Notes: generated from the sequence alone by a model not told the origin. A stretch of DNA of 64,000 nucleotides from Bacteroidaceae bacterium (GCA_024401225.1 JAKSLM010000003.1:49402-113401); one strand, 5' to 3'; positions 31,807-41,712 are shown, numbered from the stretch's first letter. Translations and numbers: made by a program.

Positions 31807-34332
31807 TCATTTGCTTATCACTCTGATGGTAGACGACTGTAGGCCTTGAGCAGTAGCGGTGAGCGTTGCTTCTCCCTGCGAACCATCGTTCTGCAGCACT
31901 ACAAGGCACTTGCCGTAGAAGGCGCGGCGCTTATTGTCCTTGAAGCGCTCGAGGCTGATTGGCGAACCATTGTCCACACCTGCTATGAACGCATTGCCGG
32001 ATGTGGCGAACGTGATGAGATCGCTGGCATTAGGACAGAGGTTACCATCCTTGTCAAGCACCTCAACCGTAACAAACGAAAGGTCGCATCCATCGGCCGT
32101 GATGACTTCCCTATCGGCTGTAAGACGGATCTGGGCAGGTGCACCGGCTGTCTTAATGACTTGCGAGTTGACCACCTGACCATCCTTGCGTGCTACTGCC
32201 ATCACCTCGCCCGGTTCGTACTTCACCCGCCACATGGCATGGAGACAATCGGGTGTCTTGCGGCTCACGCCCTGGCTCTTACCATTGACAAAGAGTTCCA
32301 CCTCGTCGGCATTGTTGTAGTAGCACCACATATCAACCCACTTGCTGCTTACGGATGCACAATCCACAACCTCGACCGAATCCATGGCAAGCGAAGGTGC
32401 TATGCCTTCGCCAGCATAGGTCTCATCGCCGAAGTTCCAGTGAGGGAATAGGTGGAGCGTAGGTGTGTCGGTCAGTTCTGCCTTGTACATGTAATACGAA
32501 TCCTTAGGGAATCCTGCAAGGTCCACAAAGCCGAAGTAGCTGCTTCGTGCTGGCCATCCGTATGGCGTTGGTTCGCCGATATAGTCGAATCCTGTCCACA
32601 CATACTGACCTGCTATCCATGGGTATTTGCGCATGATGATGAGGTTTTCCTCATGCGTATTGCTCCAAGGAGCATGACTGTTGTCGTAGGCAGAACAAGA
32701 GAAGGTAGCATCGTAGAATGGCTTGTCCCAACGCTCTGGCATCACGTTCTCATGATCGGAAGGCATGCGGTAGTAGCCGCGTGTCTGAAGGGCAGAAACG
32801 CTCTCGGTGATGATAAATGGCTTACCTGGGAATTTCTCTGGGACTGAAGGTATGTCGCCATTATGATAGTTGTAGCCGATGATGTCAAGTGCGTCGGACT
32901 TGAAGAGATGATTGTTCGGGTTTGGCTCGTTGCATCCGGATGTGATAGGACGTGTAGGGTCGAGCGTACGCACGAAGTCGGCAAGCTTCTTTGTAAGCAG
33001 CGAGTTGACCGACATCTCACCATCCTCACTTGCCAGTTGCTCGGCACTATGTCCGAAGTTGAGTATCATGTTTGCCTCTTCGAGCGAGAGGGTGTCAGCA
33101 TTGGCATCGCTCCACTGTTCGAGCACCTCATTACCGATGCTCCACATGAGGATGGATGGGTGATTGCGGTCGCGCACTACGAAGTCCCTCAGGTCGCGCT
33201 CATGCCATTCGTTGAAGTACTTGGCATAGTCGTTGGCTGTCTTCTTCTTTCGCCACATGTCGAACGACTCGTCCATCACGATGAATCCCATCTCGTCGCA
33301 GAGGTCGAGGAGCTCAGGAGCAGGAGGATTGTGCGAACAGCGAATGCCGTTGATGCCTGCCTCCTTGAGTATCTGAAGCTGACGCTGCAATGCTCGGTGA
33401 TTGTAGGCTGCACCGAGGCATCCAAGGTCGTGATGGTTGCACACACCCTGAATCTGCATTGGTTCGCCATTCAGGGTGAAACCGTCATTCGTGAATGAGA
33501 AGGTGCGGAAACCGATACGAGTGTGGTACTCATCGAGTACGTTGCCAGCGTTGTCCTTCAGCAGCGTATTGACGTGATAGAGGGCGGGATGCTTGTCACT
33601 CCACAGAGCAGGAGCATGGACTGTGAGCATGTCAGCACCTTCTGCCACTACCTTTCCTTCGGCATCAGTTATGACGTTCGCTATGCGTACATCGCTGTTC
33701 GTTGGATTCACGATGTCAACTGCGACCTTGACTGTAGCCTTCTGCTTGCTGACAGCGGGTGTGGTGACGCATACTCCGTCCTTGGCTATATGGATAGGGT
33801 TCTGCTTAGTGAGCCACACATTGCGATAGATGCCACAACCTGAATACCAGCGCGAGTTTGGCTGATCAGAATTGTCCACACGTACAGCTATGGTATTTGC
33901 CTTTCCGTATTTTATATAAGGTGTGATGTCGTAACCGAACGATATGTAACCATACGGGCGTGTGCCAAGATGCTTGCCATTCACATACACAGCAGCATTC
34001 ATGTAGGCACCATCGAAGTCGATGCGAATGCTCTTGCCCTTATCGGCCTTGTCCACCACGAAGGTCTTGCGGTACCAACCCACTCCACCAGGGAGTGCAC
34101 CACCACCTGTGCCGGAAGGGTTGTCCTTGCTGAAGTCGCCCTCTATCGCCCAGTCGTGTGGAAGGGAGAGGGAGATCCACCCCGCCCTCCCGGTGAGGGA
34201 GGGAGAAGAAGGAAGTATAGAGTTGTCGAGGGTGAATTCCCAGTTGTCGTTGAATGACTGACGGCTTGTGGATTGGGCATTGGCAAAGAGTGAGATTGCC
34301 AATGCTATGAGGGAGAGTAGTGTCTTCTTCAT
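31807..34332 (-). CDS. Glycoside hydrolase family 2 (beta-galactosidase type)
   Basis: An 841-aa secreted GH2 enzyme. A signal peptide (1-20, ending FANAQ) is followed by the jelly-roll sugar-binding domain (about 25-190), an Ig-like domain (about 190-285), the TIM barrel (about 290-610), a DUF4982-like domain, and a C-terminal Ig-like domain. Acid/base Glu402 is in WSIGNEV and nucleophile Glu510 is in ITESVSAL. It is the second gene after a GH31 enzyme on the same strand, a pairing seen in xyloglucan-degrading loci (GH31 alpha-xylosidase plus GH2 beta-galactosidase). An in-frame palindromic repeat inserts SILPSSPSLTGRAGW into the first domain, at the edge of a strand. Substrate specificity is inferred from context. 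Confidence 0.88.
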   Translation of the reverse strand: MKKTLLSLIALAISLFANAQSTSRQSFNDNWEFTLDNSILPSSPSLTGRAGWISLSLPHDWAIEGDFSKDNPSGTGGGALPGGVGWYRKTFVVDKADKGKSIRIDFDGAYMNAAVYVNGKHLGTRPYGYISFGYDITPYIKYGKANTIAVRVDNSDQPNSRWYSGCGIYRNVWLTKQNPIHIAKDGVCVTTPAVSKQKATVKVAVDIVNPTNSDVRIANVITDAEGKVVAEGADMLTVHAPALWSDKHPALYHVNTLLKDNAGNVLDEYHTRIGFRTFSFTNDGFTLNGEPMQIQGVCNHHDLGCLGAAYNHRALQRQLQILKEAGINGIRCSHNPPAPELLDLCDEMGFIVMDESFDMWRKKKTANDYAKYFNEWHERDLRDFVVRDRNHPSILMWSIGNEVLEQWSDANADTLSLEEANMILNFGHSAEQLASEDGEMSVNSLLTKKLADFVRTLDPTRPITSGCNEPNPNNHLFKSDALDIIGYNYHNGDIPSVPEKFPGKPFIITESVSALQTRGYYRMPSDHENVMPERWDKPFYDATFSCSAYDNSHAPWSNTHEENLIIMRKYPWIAGQYVWTGFDYIGEPTPYGWPARSSYFGFVDLAGFPKDSYYMYKAELTDTPTLHLFPHWNFGDETYAGEGIAPSLAMDSVEVVDCASVSSKWVDMWCYYNNADEVELFVNGKSQGVSRKTPDCLHAMWRVKYEPGEVMAVARKDGQVVNSQVIKTAGAPAQIRLTADREVITADGCDLSFVTVEVLDKDGNLCPNASDLITFATSGNAFIAGVDNGSPISLERFKDNKRRAFYGKCLVVLQNDGSQGEATLTATAQGLQSSTIRVISK
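34178..34212. repeat. C-rich palindromic repeat inserted within the GH2 gene
   Basis: CCCTCCC (34185-34191) and GGGAGGG (34197-34203) around GGTGA, with CACCCCG on the flank. It is translated as PSSPSLTGRAGW, where related GH2 proteins go directly from the DNWEFTLD region to the conserved SLPHDWAIEG. Related C-rich palindromes are at 34362-34395, 27671-27700 and 46466-46528. Confidence 0.7.
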
Positions 34333-34359
34333 TTGTTTATATGTTTTATCTCAGTAACC

Positions 34360-34396
34360 AAAAACCCCCTCCCTCATGGGGAGGGAAGGGGGGGCT
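34360..34396. repeat. C-rich palindromic repeat between GH31 and GH2
   Basis: CCCCCTCCCTCATGGGGAGG then GAAGGGGGGG: arms CCCTCCC and GGGAGGG. It fills most of the 69-bp gap between the two glycosidase genes and may form a stem in the shared transcript. Confidence 0.65.
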
Positions 34397-34401
34397 CTCT
34401 A

Positions 34402-37400
34402 TTAGAGTTTTATTTCTACTTTCTTGCCATCGTACTTCACTTCCTTGCCTGCAGCCTCAGGATCATAGCCCTGAGCCTTATCCTTGCTGCATACCACAAC
34501 TGTGAATGTACGCGACTTCAACATACCCGGGAACTCGCCTGTACGGTCGCCGATGGTGAGAGTCTTTGTTGCCTCACAGTATGTGATAGGGATATTGGCG
34601 AAGCGACCAGCCTCATAACCGTAGTTGGTACCCTCATCCTCGTAGAGGTTGAACTTGCCATCTGCACCTTCGTATACGTAGAGGCAGATGTTGTCGGCCT
34701 TCTTCTGCTGAGTGTACTCGATGGCAGGACCGAATGGGATGATAGAACCTGCACGTACGAAGAGAGGAATATGGTCGTATGGGGCAGGAACAGTCTTTGT
34801 CTCACCACCATCCGAAGCTGCAGCACCAGTGAAGAAGTCGTACCAGATGTTGTCCTTAGGGAAGTAGACCTCACGGCTGCGTGCCTTGTAGGTGTAGACA
34901 GGGTTGACCATGATTGATGGGCCGAACATGAACTGATAACCAATGTTGCGTACAGCCTTATCCTTGCCGAAGTCCATCACGAGCGGACGCATGATGGTGT
35001 AGTCGTTGAAGTGTACATCGGCAGCAAGCGAGTAGATGTAAGGCATGAGGCGATAGCGGAGCTCAAGGCAGGCCTTGATTGACTCGTAGGCTGGATGGCC
35101 CTCAGGAGCGATGTTCCATGGTTCGCGGAATGGGAACTGACCGTGTGCACGGTACATTGGAGCCCACATACCGAACTGGTGCCAGCGTGCATTGAGCTCG
35201 CGCCAATCCTTGAGGTCGGCATTCTCCACGCCCGATGCATCGTATAGGCGCTGTGCACCCTCGTAGCGCTTCTCGACCGAGAATCCGCCGATGTCCTGGC
35301 TCCAGAATGGTACACCCGAGATGGAGAAGTTGAGTCCGGCTGTGATCTGAGCCTTCATGTCCTCCCAGCGTGTGCCAATATCGCCCGACCATGTAGCAGT
35401 CGAATAGCGCTGCTCGGCTGCGAAGCCGTTGCGTGTGAGGAGGAATACACGGTTGTTGTTAGGCGAGAACTCGTTGCCGAAGCCACGCTGATCCCATGAA
35501 GTCGACGACTGCAGAGTCTTTGAGTCGTTCTTGTCTACGCCCTTCTGCTCGATGGCTGTCTCGTAGGCACGCTGACCATCGTAGATGGCCTCAGCATTCA
35601 CGATCGAATAGGCATTGAAGTATTCGTCCGACGATCCGTACTCTGTAGGACCGCAAAGGAGCTTGCGATATTCCATATCGGTACAGTCGCGCACGTTAGG
35701 TTCCGAAGCGTCCATCCACCATGCATCCATGCCGATGGTGCCAAGCTTCTCGTAGAGCTGACGCCAGAATATCTTGCGGGCTTCAGGAGCATAAGCATCG
35801 TAGAAGGCGTACTTGTAGCCAAGCCAGTCGTAGAGGCTGTCCTTGACCGACTGCTGATAGATGTATCCCTTATCGAGCAGTTCCTTGTAGTTGTCGACTG
35901 TAAGGTAGTACTTAGGCCAGCACGATATCATGATCTTTGCATGGTTCTGATGTATAGTATCGATCATGCCTGCAGGATCGGAGAATCGTGTAGGATCGAA
36001 CTCGAATGCACCCCATGAATCTGGTGTCCAGTAGTTCCAGTCCATCACGATGTTGTCGATAGGAAGATGACGCTCACGGAATCCAGCGAGGGCTTCAAGT
36101 ATCTCGCTCTGAGTCTTGTAGCGCTCACGCGACTGCCAGTAGCCGAGCAGCCAGTCAGGCATGATCTGCGCCTTGCCTGTGAGGGTGCGATAGCCCGAGA
36201 TGACCTCATCGGCATTGTCGCCTGCCATGAAGTAGTAGTCGAGCTGCTGGGTCATCTCGCTCCAGAACGAGAGCTTCTGCTGCTCCTCATCTGCAACCGG
36301 TGCATAGGCACGGAGTCCGCAGTAGGCCTCACCACCATCAGGTGTCCACTCGAGGCGGAAGGTGTACTTGCGTCCCTTCTCCATGTTCACGGCAAACTTG
36401 CGAGCATTAGGGTTCCAGGCGGTGCGCCAGATGGTCTGATCGGTCGATCCTGTGCCTGCCACATCCTCGGTGTACACATCCTTGCCATCGATGAAGATGC
36501 GCTGATAGCCTGAATAGTAGTGTGAGAAGCGGTATTCGCCCGACTCAAGAGGTTCGAGCGTACCTTCGTATACTACGGTAGCACGTCCAAGGTTGTACTT
36601 AGGCAGGTTCTTTGCCGACTTCAGATTCTCGAAGTAGATGGAATCCTCGCGGCGCACGAGTGTCTCCTGGTCAGGTGATGTATAGGTACCTGTGAGGGCA
36701 CCCTCCTTGCCTTCCTTGTCAGCGAGCTTGAACACCTTGTGAAGCTGGCTGTAGTCGTTAGGATTGCCGAAACGGCAGAGCGAGTAGCTGTCGAAGAGCA
36801 AGCCATAGTTGTTGGACGACACAATGAAAGGTATGCTGACCTTGGTGTTGTACTGGAAGAGTTCCTCGTTGCGGCCCTTGTAGTTCCACTCGTCAGCCTG
36901 ATGCTGTCCGAGTCCGTAGAATGCCTCGTCCTCAGGACTCTCGAACACCTGACGGATGGACCATCCTGAGTAGTTCTCATCCTTGCCGTCGGCATGAGTC
37001 TGCACACACGAATAAGGTGTAAACTGCTTGCCACCACCATTCTGCTCGTGAACGATGAGGTTGCCCTCAGCATCGTCAAACCACACCTCGCCGGTGGAAG
37101 CCAGCACATTGGCCTTGATGGCACTGGTTGCTACCGTGATGGTATCGCCCTGCTGGCTGACTGTGTAAGGCACGGTCTGCTTCTGATCCACGATGATGAG
37201 GCTCTGCGGATCGGCAAAGCTCTTCTCGGCAGTAGCTGACACATGAATCACTTTCTCGCCCATCACCTCGAGACGGACAAGCTTAGGACTCTGGTAGTTG
37301 GCAGAGTCGGCATTGATCTGATTCTGGACCTTCACGATAACACCGCGATCGGTCTTCTCATAAACACCATTGCCGCAGCTGGCAAGAAATGCCGCCGCAG

Positions 37401-37431
37401 CAATTGCCACAAACGATTTGGTAATCTTCAT
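34402..37431 (-). CDS. Glycoside hydrolase family 31 with PA14 domain (alpha-xylosidase-like lipoprotein)
   Basis: A 1009-aa enzyme. The lipoprotein signal has lipobox FLASCG (Cys19), followed by a GH31 N-terminal galactose-mutarotase-like domain and an inserted PA14-type module (about 265-390: ENLKSAKNLPKYNLGRATVV, then LEPLESGEYRFSHYYSGYQR). The GH31 barrel is at about 400-790. Nucleophile Asp574 is in WWMDASEPN, and the acid/base Asp is in the SGDIGTRW segment. A GH31 with an inserted PA14 module matches the xyloglucan alpha-xylosidase architecture of Bacteroides. With GH2 downstream it could remove xylose and galactose branches from oligosaccharides; no SusCD pair is in the window. Confidence 0.88.
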   Translation of the reverse strand: MKITKSFVAIAAAAFLASCGNGVYEKTDRGVIVKVQNQINADSANYQSPKLVRLEVMGEKVIHVSATAEKSFADPQSLIIVDQKQTVPYTVSQQGDTITVATSAIKANVLASTGEVWFDDAEGNLIVHEQNGGGKQFTPYSCVQTHADGKDENYSGWSIRQVFESPEDEAFYGLGQHQADEWNYKGRNEELFQYNTKVSIPFIVSSNNYGLLFDSYSLCRFGNPNDYSQLHKVFKLADKEGKEGALTGTYTSPDQETLVRREDSIYFENLKSAKNLPKYNLGRATVVYEGTLEPLESGEYRFSHYYSGYQRIFIDGKDVYTEDVAGTGSTDQTIWRTAWNPNARKFAVNMEKGRKYTFRLEWTPDGGEAYCGLRAYAPVADEEQQKLSFWSEMTQQLDYYFMAGDNADEVISGYRTLTGKAQIMPDWLLGYWQSRERYKTQSEILEALAGFRERHLPIDNIVMDWNYWTPDSWGAFEFDPTRFSDPAGMIDTIHQNHAKIMISCWPKYYLTVDNYKELLDKGYIYQQSVKDSLYDWLGYKYAFYDAYAPEARKIFWRQLYEKLGTIGMDAWWMDASEPNVRDCTDMEYRKLLCGPTEYGSSDEYFNAYSIVNAEAIYDGQRAYETAIEQKGVDKNDSKTLQSSTSWDQRGFGNEFSPNNNRVFLLTRNGFAAEQRYSTATWSGDIGTRWEDMKAQITAGLNFSISGVPFWSQDIGGFSVEKRYEGAQRLYDASGVENADLKDWRELNARWHQFGMWAPMYRAHGQFPFREPWNIAPEGHPAYESIKACLELRYRLMPYIYSLAADVHFNDYTIMRPLVMDFGKDKAVRNIGYQFMFGPSIMVNPVYTYKARSREVYFPKDNIWYDFFTGAAASDGGETKTVPAPYDHIPLFVRAGSIIPFGPAIEYTQQKKADNICLYVYEGADGKFNLYEDEGTNYGYEAGRFANIPITYCEATKTLTIGDRTGEFPGMLKSRTFTVVVCSKDKAQGYDPEAAGKEVKYDGKKVEIKL

Positions 37432-37465
37432 ACGTATATGTTGTTTTGTATATTTTTTGTAGTCG

Positions 37466-37849
37466 CTAATAATTAGTGTCTATCATCCACACGCCATCCA
37501 CCTTCACGAAGTGCATGACATAGTCTGCCTCAACTCCATTCTTGTATATGGTACGCTCCACGATGTCCACGCGGCTGCCCTTCTCCACTATCTTCTCGCT
37601 CTGTATCGTGATGTCCTTGATGCCTCCGTTGACCTCGATACTCTTCCTGTACCTATCGGCAAGATACGACCTCAGTTCGGAGCAGTCCTCTTCGGCTGCG
37701 TTGTTGAAATGCATGTATGTGATAGCCTGTTCGTACTGTCCGCTTTTGAGGGCATTGACGTATTGCATGGCAACCGGCTTTGGGGTGTCGGTGTCGCATC
37801 CAGCAAGTGCAGCCGACGACAGTACAAGTGCAATTAAAAGTTTCTTCAT
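37466..37849 (-). CDS. DUF4878-like small lipoprotein
   Basis: A 127-aa lipoprotein (lipobox ALAGC, Cys18) with a compact alpha+beta domain of the NTF2/DUF4878 kind. It opens with KPVAMQYVNALKSGQYEQAI and ends with the strand pair DYVMHFVKVDGVWMID. Such domains often bind small ligands, but no role is established. It precedes the GH31 gene by 34 nt on the same strand and its promoter (37919-37926) may drive all three genes, although a separate GH31 promoter cannot be excluded. The leader holds a GTGGAT-CA-ATCCAC hairpin at 37866-37879. Confidence 0.8.
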   Translation of the reverse strand: MKKLLIALVLSSAALAGCDTDTPKPVAMQYVNALKSGQYEQAITYMHFNNAAEEDCSELRSYLADRYRKSIEVNGGIKDITIQSEKIVEKGSRVDIVERTIYKNGVEADYVMHFVKVDGVWMIDTNY

Positions 37850-37918
37850 CGCTATGTTAGGTAATGTGGATCAATCCACAGGAATAGGTTATAGTTTCGT
37901 TTTTTAGGTTTTGTTCGG

Positions 37919-37926
37919 CAAAGATA
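37919..37926 (-). promoter_or_regulatory. DUF4878-GH31-GH2 promoter, -7 box
   Basis: Minus-strand TATCTTTG, with TTTG (CAAA at 37945-37948) 18 nt upstream as the -33 box. Confidence 0.75.
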
Positions 37927-38075
37927 AATCTTTTTTTTCTTACACAAACTATAATTGACCACTTTTTTCGCTTTCGGAAACATTAAGGCATACATTTTCC
38001 AAATCTTTGGGCATAATTTGTAAAAAGCAAGACATATTTTCCTATGCATTTGCACATTATATTATTTAAAAAGCT

Positions 38076-38083
38076 TACCTTTG
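38076..38083 (+). promoter_or_regulatory. gltX promoter, -7 box
   Basis: TACCTTTG with TTTG at 38049-38052 (23-nt spacer). The leader is about 20 nt to ATG 38110. Confidence 0.78.
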
Positions 38084-38109
38084 CAAAAAATTTAAACACT
38101 AACTACACA

Positions 38110-39687
38110 ATGACAACAACATCAACTTCAAACCAAAAGAAAGTACGCGTGCGCTTCGCACCAAGTCCGACAGGACCACTTCATATCGGTGGCGTCCGCA
38201 CCGCTCTCTATAACTACCTGTTCGCAAAGCAGAATGGCGGAGAACTCATATTCCGCATCGAGGACACAGACTCCACACGCTTCGTACCAGGCGCAGAAGA
38301 CTACATCATCGAGTCGTTCAACTGGCTTGGCATAAAGTTTGATGAGGGAGTATCGTTCGGTGGCGATCATGGTCCTTACCGCCAGAGCGAGCGTCGCGAC
38401 ATCTACCGCAAGTACGTCAAGGTGCTGCTCGACAACGGCAAGGCTTACATAGCATTCGACACTCCTGAGGAACTCGACAAGAAGCGTGCCGAGATCGAAA
38501 ACTTCCAGTACGATGCATCCACACGCGGCAGCATGCGCAACTCGCTTACCATGAGCAAGGAAGAGGTTGATGCACTCATATCGGACGGCACACCTTACGT
38601 AGTGCGCTTCATGATCGAACCGGGACGCGACGTGGTGGTCGACGACCTCATCCGCGGTGAGGTGACCATCAACTCAAGCATCCTCGACGACAAGGTGCTC
38701 TACAAGTCGGCCGACGATCTTCCTACCTACCATCTCGCCAACATCGTTGACGACCACCTGATGGAGGTGACTCACGTCATCCGTGGTGAGGAATGGCTTC
38801 CATCTGCCCCACTCCACGTGCTCCTCTACGAGGCATTCGGATGGGCTGACACCATGCCACGCTTCGCTCACCTGCCACTCCTCCTCAAGCCAATAGGCAA
38901 CGGCAAACTCTCGAAGCGCGATGGCGACAAGCTCGGATTCCCTGTATTCCCACTCGAGTGGCACGATCCTAAGACAGGTGCCGTATCTTCAGGCTACCGT
39001 GAAAAAGGCTACCTTCCTGAGGCCGTGATCAACTTCCTCGCCCTCCTCGGTTGGAATCCAGGCAACGATCAGGAGATGATGAGCCTCGAGGAGATGGTAC
39101 AGCTCTTCGACCTCAGCAAGTGCTCGAAGAATGGTGCCAAGTTCGACTACGTCAAGGCAGCATGGTTCAACCACCAGTACCTCATACAGCAGCCCGACGA
39201 GGCATGGGCACCAGCATTCGACAAGGTGCTCAAGGAGAACGGCATCGAGGCTACTGCAGCCCAGGAGGCAGAAGTGGTGCGCATGATGAAGCTCAAGGTC
39301 ATCGAATACGTTGACGGACTCGGCAACAAGAAGAAGCGCAACATCTCGTTTGCTTCCGACCTCTGGCCACTCACCAAGTTCTTCTTCGTGGCTCCAACCG
39401 AGTTTGACAAGGAGGACAAGTTCATCCGCAAGAACTGGAAGGACGACACAGCCTCTGAGATGCAGCAGATGCTCACTCTCATCGAGGGCATAGCCGACTT
39501 CACAGTGGACGGCATGAAGGCCATCATCGACCCATGGACCGAGCAGACAGGCATCAAGCCTTGGAACGCATGGCGAGTAGCACTCGTTGGTGCAGGCCAG
39601 GGACCTGACATGTACGAACTGGCTGCCTTCCTTGGCAAGGATGAAGTGATGAAGCGAATGAAGTTTGCCATTGAAACTCTCGGTTAA
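38110..39687 (+). CDS. gltX: Glutamyl-tRNA synthetase
   Basis: A 525-aa class I aminoacyl-tRNA synthetase that charges tRNA-Glu. The HIGH motif is HIGG (residues 25-28, in [13 protein letters not shown]), and the KMSKS motif is KLSKRDG around 264-270. The C-terminal anticodon-binding region is helical and of normal length. The frame is open upstream to 38044, but ATG 38110 ([11 protein letters not shown]) follows the promoter directly and begins 12 residues before the conserved VRFAPSP core. Its stop overlaps the start of the next gene (TAATG), so the Kdo transferase is translationally coupled. Confidence 0.95.
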   Translation: MTTTSTSNQKKVRVRFAPSPTGPLHIGGVRTALYNYLFAKQNGGELIFRIEDTDSTRFVPGAEDYIIESFNWLGIKFDEGVSFGGDHGPYRQSERRDIYRKYVKVLLDNGKAYIAFDTPEELDKKRAEIENFQYDASTRGSMRNSLTMSKEEVDALISDGTPYVVRFMIEPGRDVVVDDLIRGEVTINSSILDDKVLYKSADDLPTYHLANIVDDHLMEVTHVIRGEEWLPSAPLHVLLYEAFGWADTMPRFAHLPLLLKPIGNGKLSKRDGDKLGFPVFPLEWHDPKTGAVSSGYREKGYLPEAVINFLALLGWNPGNDQEMMSLEEMVQLFDLSKCSKNGAKFDYVKAAWFNHQYLIQQPDEAWAPAFDKVLKENGIEATAAQEAEVVRMMKLKVIEYVDGLGNKKKRNISFASDLWPLTKFFFVAPTEFDKEDKFIRKNWKDDTASEMQQMLTLIEGIADFTVDGMKAIIDPWTEQTGIKPWNAWRVALVGAGQGPDMYELAAFLGKDEVMKRMKFAIETLG

Positions 39688-40910
39688 TGTACAACATCGG
39701 TATCTACCTATACGCACTCTGCGCCCACATCGCATCCATCTTCTCCAAGAAGATTAGGATGATGATTGAGGGACAGAAGGAAAGCATACGAATCCTCAAG
39801 GCCAACATACGCCCTGAGGATCGTGTTGTTTGGTTTCATGCAGCATCGCTCGGCGAGTTCGAGCAGGGACGCCCGCTCATGGAGCGACTGAGGAAGCAGA
39901 ATCCGGAATACAAGATTCTCCTCACGTTCTTCTCGCCAAGCGGCTACGAAGTGAGGAAGAACTACGAGGGAGCAGACGTGATCTGCTACCTGCCATTCGA
40001 CACTCCGGTCAATGTGCACCGCTTCATCAAGCATGCACATCCCGAGATAGCCATCTTCATCAAGTATGAGTTCTGGACCAACTACCTCACCCGACTCCAC
40101 AATAAGGGTGTGAAGCTCTACTCCGTGAGCAGCATCTTCCGTCCCGAGCAGCACTTCTTCAAGCGCTGGGGATCGCTGAAGCCATTGCAGCAGTTCGACC
40201 ACCTGTTTGTACAGAACGAGCAGTCGCAGACACTCCTTGCAGAGCACGGCATCACGAACACCACCATCGTGGGCGACACACGCCTCGACCGCGTCATCGA
40301 CATACGCAACGCTGCTGCCGACCTCCCTCTCGTGGAGCAGTTTGCAGACGGTGCACCATGCTTCATTGCAGGTAGTTCGTGGGGACCGGACGAGGAAATC
40401 TACATCCCATACTTTGCCAACCACAAGGACTGGCGACTCATCATTGCCCCTCATGTCATCAGCGATGTGCATCTGAAGAGCATCGAAAAACTGCTTGAGG
40501 CTAATGGTCAGACCTACGTACGCTACACCGATATAGAAAGCGGAGCAGCGAAGGCCGATGGCGAGGATTGCCTCATCGTCAACTGCTTCGGCAAACTGTC
40601 GTCCATCTACCGCTACGGCAAGGTGGCACTCGTAGGTGGTGGCTTCGGAGTGGGCATTCACAATGTGCCAGAGGCTGCGGTCTACGGCATTCCTGTGATC
40701 TTCGGTCCAAACAACAAGAAGTTCAAGGAGGCACAGGACTTGAAGGCATGCGGCGGATCGTTCGAATACCACGATGCCACCAGTTTCGCCCAGCTCATGG
40801 ATCACTTCATCGCCGACCCCGAATATCTCGCCAAGGCTGGTGAAGCAGCAGGCCAGTACATCAACGGCAACGCTGGTGCAGCTGAGAAATGCTTCAATGC
40901 CATATTCTAA
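39687..40910 (+). CDS. waaA: 3-deoxy-D-manno-octulosonic acid (Kdo) transferase
   Basis: A 407-aa GT30 glycosyltransferase that adds Kdo to lipid A precursors at the inner membrane. The N-terminal hydrophobic segment (about 3-21) anchors it. The WFHAASLGEFEQGRPL block carries the catalytic Glu near residue 60. Later blocks YEFWTNYL, ASIFRPEQ-like SSIFRPEQHFFKRWG and GGGFGVGIHNVPEAAVYGIP are typical. The start overlaps the gltX stop by one base. It shows that the organism makes Kdo-containing lipopolysaccharide, consistent with a Gram-negative envelope. Confidence 0.93.
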   Translation: MYNIGIYLYALCAHIASIFSKKIRMMIEGQKESIRILKANIRPEDRVVWFHAASLGEFEQGRPLMERLRKQNPEYKILLTFFSPSGYEVRKNYEGADVICYLPFDTPVNVHRFIKHAHPEIAIFIKYEFWTNYLTRLHNKGVKLYSVSSIFRPEQHFFKRWGSLKPLQQFDHLFVQNEQSQTLLAEHGITNTTIVGDTRLDRVIDIRNAAADLPLVEQFADGAPCFIAGSSWGPDEEIYIPYFANHKDWRLIIAPHVISDVHLKSIEKLLEANGQTYVRYTDIESGAAKADGEDCLIVNCFGKLSSIYRYGKVALVGGGFGVGIHNVPEAAVYGIPVIFGPNNKKFKEAQDLKACGGSFEYHDATSFAQLMDHFIADPEYLAKAGEAAGQYINGNAGAAEKCFNAIF

Positions 40911-40959
40911 GCCTCCAAAGAGGAAGAATACTGAACAAGATTTCTTTGTTTACATATTG

Positions 40960-41030
40960 CTAAATCTTAATTCTTAATTCATAATTCTTATTTCTTAATT
41001 CATAATTCTTAATTCATAATTCTTAACGCA
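40960..41030. repeat. AT-rich micro-repeat spacer (AATTCTTAATTCATAATTC)
   Basis: Roughly five units of AATTCTTAATTCATAATTCTT-like sequence fill the gap between waaA and the next gene. There is no promoter box. Confidence 0.7.
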
Positions 41031-41034
41031 TTCA

Positions 41035-41712
41035 ATGTTCGATTCCTTCGACCTTGCATGGCAATATTTCAAGAAGCACGGCCTCGGTCTTGGCTTGTTC
41101 TTCATGCTTCTATGCCTGTTCATCGCAGTCCTCAACTACCTATGCTTTCCGCAGGAGTTCTGGGCCAAGTACGAAGAGGTAGTGCTCTCGGGCGACCTCA
41201 ACAAGATCACCATCCTCCAGCCTTACATAGAAGAGGCCGCCAACAAGACGTGGATAGTAAACATCGTCCAGTTTCTTCTCATGATGGGCGTGTTCAACAT
41301 AGCCAACAGCATAGTTAGCAACACCTACAAAGGCATTCTGGCCGACTTCCGCCTCACGTTCCTTCAATATCTGAAGCTGCTTGAGGTCATCTGCATCGTC
41401 TTGCTCGTAGTGATGTTCAGTTCCTATCTGAGCATCCTATTGTCGCTGTCCCTTCTCATCATGCTTCAGTTTGCCGTTCCTCATCTGATAGACCACAAGG
41501 ACGACTCGCCCATCTTGGCCCTGAAGGCAAGCATCATGGTAGTGATGGCCAATCCGGGTAAGGTCGTAGCACTCGACCTCCTCTGCATCCTGGTCCTCAT
41601 CATAGGCGTCATCTGCCTCTTCGTAGGCATCTACTTTGCATTCATACTTGCACTCTTTGCCTATCTGATAGCATACAAGAATTTCACAGTTTCAAATTTA
41701 AGTGAAAAATGA
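41035..41712 (+). CDS. Integral membrane protein, unknown function
   Basis: A 225-aa protein with five or so predicted TM helices: about 17-36, 76-96, 113-150 (probably two) and 178-218. A short soluble loop sits between the first and second (about 40-70). The N-terminus begins [15 protein letters not shown]. No catalytic motif is seen and I do not recognise the family. Its TGA overlaps the ATG of the HAD gene by 4 bases, so the two are expressed together. It follows waaA after a micro-repeat spacer and may belong to the same transcript as gltX-waaA. Confidence 0.75.
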   Translation: MFDSFDLAWQYFKKHGLGLGLFFMLLCLFIAVLNYLCFPQEFWAKYEEVVLSGDLNKITILQPYIEEAANKTWIVNIVQFLLMMGVFNIANSIVSNTYKGILADFRLTFLQYLKLLEVICIVLLVVMFSSYLSILLSLSLLIMLQFAVPHLIDHKDDSPILALKASIMVVMANPGKVVALDLLCILVLIIGVICLFVGIYFAFILALFAYLIAYKNFTVSNLSEK

